A stretch of 64,000 nucleotides of DNA, taken from Phallusia mammillata. Its lineage: Eukaryota; Chordata; Ascidiacea; Phlebobranchia; Ascidiidae. Under the pieces are notes generated by a model, which saw nothing but the letters and a program-made list of their open reading frames with translations, was not told the origin of the DNA and did not search any database. Both the position numbers and the translations under genes were made by a program. The DNA is taken from NCBI GenBank assembly GCA_003260075.1, contig QLIY01000026.1, positions 3,763 to 67,762 of the forward strand. The letters run 5' to 3'. Shown piece by piece: positions 36,327-48,300 of this stretch (positions are counted from its first letter, which is position 1; each line of letters begins with the position of its first letter).

Positions 36327-36596
36327 GAGATAAATCACATCGTGTTTTTCGATTGCAGTATTGGAGCTGTTGCGTGCTGTTTTCGTCTTAGCTTTCAACG
36401 CGTGGATAAACCGAAACGAAACAGTTGCGGCGGAGTCCGAATCGAGTTGTTTGCTGCCCCCCCCCCCGAGATAAATCACATCGTGTTTTTCGATTGCAGT
36501 ATTGGAGCTGTTGCTTGCTGTTTTCGTCTTAGCTTTCAACGCGTGGATAACCCGAAACGAAACAGTTGCGGCGGAGTCCGAATCGAGTTGTTTGCT
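36327..36596. repeat. About 130-bp duplicated block joined by a C run
   Basis: Copies at 36327-36456 and 36468-36596 flank an 11-base C run (36457-36467) and differ at two or three bases. Confidence 0.7.
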
Positions 36597-37851
36597 TTCC
36601 GAAAGCGATCCGGGGATTTCACTGGCGTGAAGCGGCTATCGTGGGGATTTACCTTGGGTTGTTCTCGCTCGTTAAGTTTAGTATTAGGCCTGAAAACTAA
36701 ATATATTACGTGCGTGTATTTGCGACGTCGCTCTCAAAAATATCCGGTGTTAAACTACATAATGCATTTCCTAAGTCCTTACGAAACAATCATGCCGTTT
36801 GGATTCCGCTAATATCGACTTTCTTGGTCCGCTATTGCTTCAAGTAGACTTTGAGGGCGTCGCACCTTACACCTGTCTGAAACTCGACAAGCGTTTCGAG
36901 TGGTGTTTACCAAGATACCGGCAAAAACAGTCGTGAATATTCGCTTGTTGCGGTAGATCGAGATTCCCGACCGCTTACGTGCCCGCCTGCGATCTTTCGA
37001 GAAAAGGCGATCTACGCTCTGCAGCCACACACCGATTTATTGCATTGGAATGTGTACACCGCGGCACGACGCAAAAACAAGCCCTACCCGTTGCGCAGTT
37101 CCGCCCAAAAGACGAAACGATTTGAAGCTTAATCGGCTGGGCTTGTTGCATTTGCTTGCTTTGTAGATTCCTACTCACTGCTCTTATCTGTTACTCGTTG
37201 CCAGTCCTTTAACCACAGCACGGACGGTTTGTTTTTATGGCTCTCGGCCTTTGTCCCCAATGGAACGCTGTGTACTTACTACACAGGAGTGCCGCAGTCG
37301 CAGCAACACCCGTTTGCCAGAAGACCGTTGATCGCTGTCCGGTTTGGAATGAATCTGACAATTTTCCTGTTTGTGCTACCGCCGTTTCGCTAAGGTCACC
37401 ACTCTCAGGGCGCAAGTGCCTTTGTTCGAGGCCCCTTATCAATGCCGCGCCGCAGTCCGCGCTGTCATGACATACGATCTTGGCCCGTCTGCCAGACCGT
37501 CGCTTCGGGACTCGCGCCCGCTGCCCGAGTAATCTCATGTTGTCCTTTGTTCGCTCAGCTTGAAACGCGTGGCGTGCCAGCGCTCGTTGCCGTGGACATT
37601 TCACTTGGGTTCCAGCTGACGCCTTTGCCACTCCTCTTCGCGGAGAAAAAACTCGGGCGAGGTTAAAATTGATCTATACCGGGGTTATCGCGTTTTAGAG
37701 GTGCGATTCCCACAATCGGCAGTCTGCATAATACAGGTCTTCATTGTAGCAACGCCAGGCGCCAAGGACGATAGACCCAGAATAAGCAATGCATTAAGGG
37801 GTCAAAACCGCAATGTAGAAACAGGGAGGTCCGTATGCGTTAAAATCTTTT

Positions 37852-38031
37852 TATCGCCCACTCTTGGTGCTGTATTGCGAAAGTTGATATCATGATTTTG
37901 ACCTGTGCCTAAAACCCCCCCCCCTTATCGCCCACTCTTGGTGCTGTATTGCGAAAGTTGATATCATGATTTCATTGATATCGCATTACCCTCAGTTTAC
38001 TCTCTCTGTTGCAGTTTGACCTGTGCCTAAA
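37852..38031. repeat. Duplicated block with a haplotype indel, joined by ten C
   Basis: The first copy (37852-37914) lacks about 50 bases that the second (37925-38031) has in its middle. The ends match. The C run is exactly ten (37915-37924). Confidence 0.65.
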
Positions 38032-38047
38032 GCAGCGATCAATCATT

Positions 38048-38329
38048 GTCCTTTTTATGTTACAAATCTTCCTCCAAAAATTGACCAAATACTGTAGTCA
38101 AAACAAGGTTTTTATGTTTCAAACGAGAAAATATCTACAACCGGATGTGAAGTAAACTTTCAACCTTTTAAAACACGTATATGCCCCCCCCCCGTCCTTT
38201 TTATGTTACAAATCTTCCTCCAAAAATTGACCAAATACTGTTGTCAAAACAAGGTTTTTATGTTTCAAACGAGAAAATATCTACAACTGGATGTGAAGTA
38301 AACTTTCAACCTTTTAAAACACGTATATC
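38048..38329. repeat. 136-bp duplicated block joined by ten C
   Basis: Copies at 38048-38183 and 38194-38329 have equal length and differ at a few bases. They flank exactly ten C (38184-38193). Confidence 0.7.
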
Positions 38330-41300
38330 AAATGTAGTTTTGCAGCGCAATGGTTCTACATTGGTACTTTTCTGTTGTCGCTTGTACTTTCCAAGGGTAT
38401 GTTCCAATGCATAATGTATGCTTAGGAACCGTGGAAGCACGTCAAGTCGGTGCAAACACCACTGCCCGCTTCACATGAATTTGCAATCAATCCTCCGTGT
38501 TGATCCGCAGCTGAGCAGAGAAAAGTCTCTGACACCTTGCTTGCCAGACAGTTTTATCGCGTCACGAGCGCAATGACAGCGTGACCTGCGCCATGTGAAC
38601 TTATGGGTTCGCCCGGGGGTGTCAATTGCAATACTGTGCGAGCGACACAACAACTTGTTTTGATCGCCCGCCACCTAAATACGGCGTACAGAATGTGCTC
38701 CTGTGCCACATGATGACGTGACAAGGCTCGTGCGTACAGCGACGGGCCGGGGAGGGTAACAATCGCTCCTGACGATTAGCAGACTTGTTTGCCCCACTCT
38801 CCACTGCAAAAAATACTCTTTGACTCGTAGGGTGTTAAGTGTTGCCAAATCGGTGCACAACATACGCTCATCAGTAACTTCAAACAACAACCAGTGCCTT
38901 TCCGTGCTTACCAGGCCTGTTTCGTAACATTTGTGCTTGGCGTACATAGGTTTGTTGTCGCTCAACAGGGTGGTCTTCCTGTCAGTAGGAGGTATTCACC
39001 CGGATGTCCACAGCGCCTCAAGCAATAACCTGAAGTCGATTTCATTTAGATTGCATAAAACAGCAGACCAGTGCCGATCGACTTGCAAAAACTCCGCGAC
39101 GTGTTTCCTGTTTGGACCCCGGTTCTCAGTTGTGCTCGTCGCGCGGCAACTGACTGCTTGTTGTCATTCCCTGCAGCTGCGATCTAGCTAGGATACTGCC
39201 ACATATCCAATGGTGCAAGGGACCAGCATTGATTTCCTTCCTCCGCGAACAAAAGATTGGCACTGCTATGTCTTGGTAACAAATTTGCCATCTATGAGTG
39301 ATTGTTTACTTTCTGTCTCTATTCCAGACAAATTTCTTTTAGCCCGAAAATCGATCTAAATGCAGAAGACCTTCTGCGAAACGGGCCGATTTTTTAATCG
39401 AACGTTGCAAATTTGCGCCAGTCAGACAACCGAAATAGAGCACGCAAAGATTTTCGTTTTTCGTTTTTGTAGAAGGAAGTAGCTCCTATTAGTGGTGTCT
39501 GACTGACATCTGTCCCTATTTCTGTTCAGCACACCCGTCGATTTTGGTATCTCTGGCCTATGGAATGAGATATAACTCATGTCCATGCCATTTGGCCTAC
39601 GATACGCGCATTGGTCGCCCCTTAAGTGTGCGTGTGACGAATGTGGTTTACAGCGACATAGCTTGTCCATTCCCTGTGTATGATGGCTTCCCTAAATTGT
39701 GTTGTAAATGAATTGAAAAAAAATCAAATCACATGAAATAGAATTGCTTTTAAAATTGCTGCAGGCAGCAGTTAGTCACTGTGTTTGTGTAAATACAAAA
39801 ATGTGAAGGTATATACCGAGTAACGGTATTCTTGTATGCACATGACTCAGTCTGTACTCCTCCGTTAAAAAAAACTCCCAAAACACGTACTTTCCCACCC
39901 GACATAAATGCGGTACTTTTATCTAAATGCGGAACAGGCACAACAACATGTTCTGAAATGTTTCCGCCAGCTCACACCTATTTTTTGGTGCGCGAATTGT
40001 GATGACGTTTTTAAACGGCTTGCATCGGTAAAAAAGAATGATTTGATTTCTTGCGTACGCATACTGTCGAAATTAGCTTTTGAAACCTGTAGCCACGTCA
40101 GCAAGCGCTTACGAAGCCAGGCCGCGGTCGATTGTGACGTAACTGCAGACGACGGATAGTAGCATTCAGATTTCGTTGCCCGAAGCGAAGATCGTTATGA
40201 CGTTTTTGGCTTTTTCCTCCTAATGCAACCGGTCCTAAATAATAACTGTCGCCGTACTCGGCTGACGTGAATTACGTCGAACTCGCTTGCAGATTTTCTC
40301 CATACGGCCTCCCTCCCGCATTTCCGCGACCCATCGCATAACATATCCTTCGCAGTTATCTAGAATGCTTAGCTCTCATATATTTATGTTTGTGGTTTCA
40401 ACGGGAATGGGCCTAACTACCAGTGGCTGTCTTACACACAACACGGCAGCTTATGGTTTACAGTCTTAATTACATGTTTCACATCCGAATGAAACAAATG
40501 GTTTGAAGCTACCCTGCGTGGCATTTACGTCATGTGGCGTCGATTTTATGGCGCCCCTACAACAGAATTCATGTTCAACATGGACGCTACGTCATGATAA
40601 TTCCCTGGAAATCGCCTTGTTTAACTTTAAGCCACGCGCGGGCACGCAATTTCAAGTCTTTACCACTGTTGCCCTTAAATCAGCGTCGTCCAAAGCACTT
40701 AGCGCCCTGATAATTGATAATTGCCATAGCTACGTATGCTACCACTTCAAATGGGCGCAAATTAACTCTGCGGTTGACAGATGATATGACATTTTAAAAC
40801 TGCAACTTTAGACGACGTTTAAGAAAAGGTTAGCAATGAGTTTGCCCTATTCTATTTCTTAAAAGTGTTATCGCAGTACGAGTCAGCCTGGTGTTACTTT
40901 GGGCTTATTTACGGGATAATTCGCTGTTTTGCATGCTGATGATTTACATGTAGCTGGGAGAAACGATGGCGGCTTTTCTCGCCTCTCCTAATAAATCGTT
41001 ACAAGAGTGGGTTGAAGTAGTGCAAATTCCAGCTGTCATTTGCCAAAACTTTCACGCCCAAACGGCAGCTCGAAGTTGCACCTTTTGTTTGCGGGCCGTA
41101 AAGCGGACAGACTGTGGACAATAAAAGGACTGTCGGTGTCATGAAACGCAGCCAATCATTTGGGCGCTAATCACCCTATTGGACGAGAATGACCTGTGGC
41201 GCTTTTTATCAGTCCTGTCGTGTAGCCATCCTGGGTAGTGCGAAGGCGCTCGGCGTTTGCGGGAAAAACCAAGTCGCGTCGTTGGTAACACGAGAGCGTG

Positions 41301-42408
41301 CTCAACAACTGGTAGCAGCAGGGTAGCGGCTGGCTCTGGCGCGCAGGGAGAAGGAGAGAGAGCACTCCAAGCTGCTTTCTAATCTTCTTTGTGCGTCGCT
41401 TTAGAAGCGCACGATCGCGACGTTGTTGGGTCAGTCTCTGCCAGGGCTCGTGCGCGCCGGACGATGATGTGCGTAAGCGTCACGAAACAATGCGACTACA
41501 TACGTCAGGCAGAAAGGTTTATACTGGCGCGTCACTGAAATGACTTGATCTGCTCATGACAGGCGGTGGAAATAAGAGTTCGCCAGATGAGCAGTATGTG
41601 TAAGGTTTGTGTACCGGCAGCTGTTTGTTGTGTTGGTATGACAGGGAAAGGCGAGCTTTGTTTTGATTGTAGCGCCGGAGAGCAGGCACCGAGTAGGCGT
41701 GTTTTTCTGCAGTGATATCAGATGTTTTGTCAGCACTGACTGGTCGAAGCATGTGCCTGACGGGTCGTAGATCCAGATAGTCTCACATGCCTAAGCCGGG
41801 GGTGTGTACGTGTTGTGTACTGGCTCCTCGCTCACAAAAGAACAGGTGAACTGTTGGCAAAAGCGACTGAGTCATGTTGTTGTGCAACTGATGCTTGGTG
41901 ACCGGCGCTAACACAGGCAAACATCAACATAATGTGGATGTCGATAACGGTCGACGGCGCATCACCGGGCTGTCGTCCGGCTGCGTTGGCAGGTTTTTTA
42001 GTCGTGATTCGCAATAAGCGGTATATGCAAACCATTGCGGTGCGCTTTGTTTAAGAGAGCAGATGGCGACCACCGTCGAAAAACGTGAAAGAACCGCTTG
42101 CCTCAAATACCGTGCAGTCTTTGTAGTCAGTTTCAAAACAAAACCTTGTTAAGTTGTTTAGCGTTGACAGATAGCACTGTTTAGCAAGAGACGCGGAAGT
42201 GTTGTGTGTATTTTGAAGTTTCGGTGTTTTTTAAACATTTTTCAATTTTGTTCAACAGGTCATTTTTTAGCGTTACTAATATCGGACGATACACAAGTTG
42301 CCTGTGTTAGCATACCGCTATGACGACGTGCTAAAACGAGACTGCTTCTATTGATAGTTAGACAACGTGTCAGCGGTTTCCCTTTTCCCCGAACCGAGCT
42401 GCACCAGT

Positions 42409-44147
42409 ATGTCAACAGACAATTTTCCTCTTGGTCCGAAGGTTGGAAGCCCCTTCTGTTCGTTCGCAACAACTAGCGGATGCACGACAGCCGATGTGTG
42501 TGAACTGGTAACAAAGCAGGTTCACAACGCGTTTAACTGCCTTCGGGTGCCGGAACAAGGCGCGCCAACGTTCTGGTTCGCCCCAAGCTCGTTGCCGGGC
42601 TCCAGTCCAATGCCGATCAATACGCTTTCACCCCGCACTCACGGAATCACCGAGCAAGATGATATATACTGCCAGTCAACGGCTTTTGAATCGCGAAACG
42701 CCAACTTCAACAGATTGTCGTCGCCTGAAGAACAACAAAGACTGATGATCGCAAATCAAGTTCTCTACACCCAAGCAATTTCAAAGCCAGCACACGAGAT
42801 CAATCCTGATTTGGCACCAAGCGCTGTTTTTACAAATCAAGCTTGCGGAATGCCCATGCAACCGCCGACCATGCCGCTGTTGACAAACCAGCTTGCTCCT
42901 TCATCTGAGCAGGCAATCCGCCGCCAAGCTTACTATCGCCAACGTCACCATCCCAATGCCAATCAGGCTTCCACGCCCGGTTGCACTATCGACGAACTGA
43001 AAAACAAGAATCGGTTTAGCGCAACAGCCTGTGGGGATTGCACTGTTGTACGCGACAGCAAAATGTCCTTGTCATCGGCACCGCCTTCCCCCACCGCTGG
43101 TACAGTTGGAGGGAGTTTGGGAAGCATGGCCAATCGTAGCAGCTACAATCATCTTGTCCACGGTGGTGCCCCGATGACTCAAGGATTTATGCCTTCGTCT
43201 TCGGCTTATTGCACCCAGCCAGCAGCTTCCTATTCCTCTACAAAAAAGGTGTCTGATATGTCCACTTCATCGACCTTGTCATCCTATTCATCTTCATCAC
43301 TGTCTTCTTCATCCTCGGTTACTGGAGTTTCGCCTCGCAAAAGACGAGCTGACGAGAGCAACGCTAATTCTCAGACAGCGCGTTCATACAACGGATGCAG
43401 AGTCCCCAATACTTCATCCACGAGTGAAGTGACCGCTGGAGTAAATGGAGTACGATTGTACGACAATTCGCGAGTTAGCCCAACTTGCCAGATTGCACAG
43501 GAATGGGCTTCCGAACAACATCAACACAAACGTTCCAAGAACGACAACGCAGACGATGACGACGTTGTTTTTGTTTCCATGGAGCCAGCGCCAAAGCTTC
43601 CGCAGCAACGCCTTTGTGAGAATGTGTCTGGAAAAACTGCTATGGCGCTCAATCCATTTGCCTCAGTTCCCTCGCATCCCGTTAAGTCTGCGCGTAGGAC
43701 GAAGAAAGGGTCGTCAAAGAGATCGACACGACCCCCATTAGCACGCGTTGTTTCCTCTTCCCCTGTTCCCGGCATGGTTCCTAGCAGCTCAACGCTTCAG
43801 CAGCAGAAAGTGACATCTGGCCAAGCAGTGTTTGTTGCTCCAGGTGCCTTAACCACCAGTTCTGCTGCATCAAACGAGCGCTACTTTTTAAGAAGCACTG
43901 CCAAACGGAACGGCGTCGATGAAAACAACAACACAAACAACGAGCGCCAAGTTTTACTGCAACCGGAGCACGGACGGAAAACCCAGCAAGGCGCTCACAA
44001 CGTGCGTTACCACACTCGAAGCCAGCAGCGCCGACAAAAGAAGACGCCTGCGCCGGTTCAACAGCAGCAGCAACAACAACATTACGAACCAGCCGAGCAG
44101 CAAATTACACCGCAACAAGTGACAGTTGTAAGCGAGAGCCAGCAGAA

Positions 44148-44217
<70 letters not shown>

Positions 44218-45213
44218 ACGGAAGTAAAGCACTTGACCGTGCCGCCGACATCGTGTGTCGCGTCGACTTCCGCACCCACCTCCGTGATCCGATCCGCGCC
44301 TGCAGCACTGAACGTCGACGCTCAGCAAAGGTCCTCTTCGGCATTCAAAAAGATCTACGACATCCGAGGAATCATCGGAGCAGGAGGCGGTGGAACTGTT
44401 TATGCCGGTAAGTTAAATTTGCATGCAACCTATAGTAACTATACCAAAGCGAACTGTTTGGATCATTGGGCGCATGTTTGGACATATATGGGATAGAAAT
44501 GGTCAACTTGTGTGGCAAGAGCACGCATTTGCAATTTTAAACCAATTGCCGCCGTGATTCAATGGCGCTCCCTGTATCACTTCAACAAAGCGACTGCTCC
44601 TAATTTGCACTTCATTGTCCGCTCGAACGACCAAATGAGTGGCTTATAGGTAACGCGATTGTTCGATTAATTGCTTTGCTGTTTCTCATCCCGGCTTGGG
44701 ATTATTCCGCCGCGCGCCGCTGACAGAGACAAAGGCCTTTGCATATACCAACCACATTTCACTTCCTTCTGGTGCACATAGGTGCTGTCGTAAGGGCTTT
44801 TGAGTACTTGAGGTGCGGTACCTGGTCGATCATTTTGTGGTACTTTAAAGGCGTACGATTGTTATTGCGCAAGCGCGTTTGTGCTCATCGATTGGAGCGC
44901 GGTAAACATGTTTTCGAATCAAAAATTGCCTATCAGGCAGCAGTCAGTCGCCTCCCACGTCCCATTCAGTCAGGCCGCTGTCTGTCACGGGACGATCATG
45001 CCGTGTAGGCGCAAAATTCCGCAAAGACCTGAACAGCAAACGTTGGCATTGATGTGTTGCTTGGCAGGACATAGCTCTAATTGCGACCAAGGCAACGTGG
45101 CGCCACCCGAGACTTTCCATGAAAGCGTTTGTGCCGCTGGCGACCCGATTTGCAAGCAGCAATGCGAAAGGCAAACAAGCAAAGTCGTTGACACTAACTT
45201 GTCATGACGCAAT

Positions 45214-45303
<90 letters not shown>

Positions 45304-48300
45304 ATTTTTGTGTAGCGCGTTTTTCGACTTTCTATCGGCAGCGGCAGCACACTGCGAAAGACAAACAAGGTTGCCCTCTAATTGTGCGTCACCTTCTAAC
45401 TAAACATCGCACCCAAACCACCAGTTGCTTTCGTTGAATTGCAGCACGGCCCCAATTAAAGGTTAAAGGCAGGACGCCGTAGCGAAATTATTTCTAGGAG
45501 CGCTTATCTTCCAAACGCAGCTGTTTTCGGAGAGGGTGCGCTTATAATTGTAAGTGGGTCTTTGCTGGAGCAATATGCTTGAACTTAACCGACGTCAGCT
45601 CATTGCGCTGATTGCGTAAAGTATGTCAACCCGATCGAATCCGTTGACGCAGAAATGCCTTGTTTGTTCTGGAACGGCTGGCGAGGGCGGCATCGAACGC
45701 CTTTATTGGACGAGCGCACTCGGCCGGATACGACTGTTCTTTGTTGGCCCAGCAACACGTCGTGCGCTCCGTAGATAAAGGCAAACAGGTGTCGAGCGAA
45801 TCCCATACGCACTGGGCTGATTTTAAAAACTAGGATAGTGAGTCTAGCAGCCCGCACAGGCTGGGATGCGAGGCACAAAACAAAGACTGCTGTACTTGGA
45901 AGCCCATTTGCGTGACTCTGGTAACATGCGTGCCAGGCATTCCGCGAAAATCATCGACCAGCCGCATCTGATTTGGACGACGCGTTGTCGCCCTTTCATG
46001 GGAGAGGAGCCTATGCCCACCCACCCCACACATGACTGCGCCTTTTCGAGGACGCTTCTTTGACTAATCGTGCCTCATGGAATGCCTCGCGGGCGTGGGG
46101 ACACCTCCCGACTTGTCCAGACTGGTTTGAATTGGACTGTTTTTCAGCCGCATTCATTCTGGTTGAAAAAGCAGTTTTGCAAAGCATTCTAATGTAGCAC
46201 ACGGTTTTCATTGCTAGTGATGAAATCTGTGTCGCTTCACACTTATGGTCGGATAACAGGCTTACGAGCCGTGTTTACAGGACAGTTCGCACACTCCGCC
46301 TTGATATTAAACGACCACGGACGCATCATAAACCGAGGAAAGAATTCGCTTGGTGTGCGGCAAACGATGGCGAAGCGAGAGGAAACAACCGCTGCCCGAT
46401 ACGAGTTGCTTGTTGCGCTGTGTGTGCTTGTTACGGGTGTGTACAAGTACAATGGTAAACGCCAGCACGACCCGCGTGGCCGGGGCAACCCGATGTAGCA
46501 TTCCCAGCCCTTTGTCACGTTTAACGGGAAGCGAAACCGCTCTATGGTTCTGGTGCTGCTTATACCCAAACAGTAAGCGAACAGTTTGCCGCTGCTGGCC
46601 GGGTATGCAGTAGCCAGTTCTGATGCAGTGATGTAAGCTTGCATGCTACCGGTATGCTTACATTACGCCCTTTGTCAACTAGCTGATTCATAAAAAATCA
46701 ACATCCTTAGGCACGATCGCAATTACCGGGAAGCAATATCGTGTATGGAGGGTACAATCTGCCGCTTACTCAGAACAATGCTGGTTCTAGCTCTCCCTTA
46801 ATCATGCGTAATACCTCTTGATGCCGAAAGCATGTGTTGTTTGGCGTGTTTTGTAAACAAACCCGTTGCTCGGTGCAATGTATTGCAACGTGCATCGAAA
46901 CATGATTGCACCGTGTTGTGATGTTGTGGTTTGAAGCGCCCGGTTGGGCAGCGTCGGACGTGTTTACCGTTTGAAATGAAAACAAACAATTTGTCACACA
47001 GGGTAGCATGAACGGGGTCTCGATAGCCGTATTCAACACCCGCAGTCGGATGGCACTGTAAGTGGAAAATTGTGGCCTGGGTGTGAGCGTGTAATTTGTT
47101 CATGCGCTTCATAAACGAGGCTGTTGTGCCTCTCGCTGTCGACTCACGTCGCTTCGTTATTGCACCAAGGTGGTCGGATTATTGCTAACGACTGGGAGCG
47201 GCGTCCGCTGCTTGTAGAGCCGCACGGCGCGAATGCACGAAAACAAACTAATGTGTGAGGCCAAAGCTTTGCCTGGTACCCGCACACCCGAATTTCAATC
47301 AGATCAAAGTTTGCCTTTTATTGCCGCCCGTCCGACGTGTCACGTTGCCTTTCAGTGAAGCCAAGCCCTGGCGTGTAGACAATGTAACCCCACGTAGTTT
47401 GGGGTCAGGCAAATCACACCTAGTTGCCAAGTGGGGTGCGGAATAATTCTTCGGCTTACGGTGGGCGGTCGATTTTGCTTACACTCCTGCTAATGGCCTT
47501 ATCTTGGCAATTCGACCCGATCGCATGAGTCGTTCTTGGGATTTGTTTTGCGCCGTGTGTGCTGTGACAAGAGGCCTTGGAAACTTTGGCAGCTGACGCC
47601 AAGCGCTCACCGTTCTCTTCGCTTCTCCCGCGTGCCTCGCTTTGTTGACTACAAGTGGTGGGACGGTAGAAGGGCCTGGGCGCGGCGAGACAGATGTTGG
47701 CCTCGGTGCTAATCGATTGGCCCTCCTCTGTCGCGCCTACCGTTTCTAGCTCAGCTCGCCATTCGTCGTGCAAGAACAGCAACAGCAGTTCGCTTTTGTG
47801 TCGCCGGAGAAAATGACAATCCGCCAGCAACTGCAAACCCCCCAGTCTCGCAAGCGCCGTTTCTACGTCACGTTCCCAACACCAATCCGCAACGCCAAGT
47901 TTCAGTTTGAAACAGTAAACAAGCGTCATAGGGCTTACGATGAGGTTTGCTCACGACCTCTACTACGTCACAAGCACCATGGTAGCCCATAAACCTCGGG
48001 GAAACGCGTCGTGTTAAACGTGTCGTAGATGGTGTGCAGCGGATGAAAACTAGACTCTATTCTCGACAATGACAACCATAAATTGTACGAGCAAGACTTT
48101 AAATCGTAATCAGGTACAAAGAGAGAACGACGGTCAGCGTTTATCGCTAGTGCTCAGTTGAAGAATCTTTGATCCGTCGCCTTCTAACAACGCGCGCCAC
48201 GGCCCTGGGCGGTGAATCAAACAGAAATTTTGACAAGCGCGGGTCGTCGTATTCTCAGGACGGGATCTCTTTGCCTTTTGGGAGCGCCCATCGACTGAAT

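Larger units (their letters stand above)
23045..42408. other. About 19-kb region without a recognisable gene
   Basis: No open frame here has recognisable domains, a matched splice series or coding-like composition. From about 32 kb rightward the base composition is more GC-balanced than in the SEC31 introns and old MITEs become rare. The region holds one MITE at each of 23.9 and 30.9 kb, an inverted-repeat element at 24.8-25.3 kb, seven C-run duplications, a 75-C run and CRE-like palindromes. It lies directly upstream of the PIM-type kinase and could hold its regulatory sequence, but that is inference. Confidence 0.4.

Noticed and set aside
37209-37631. 140-codon open frame on the minus strand
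   Set aside because: No recognisable feature; an overlapping frame is open on the other strand as well.
43954-44344. Poly-glycine frames antisense to the kinase exon
   Set aside because: They are the reverse complement of the C run and of real kinase coding sequence.
45119-45437. Poly-proline frames in the kinase intron
   Set aside because: They arise from the 87-C run.
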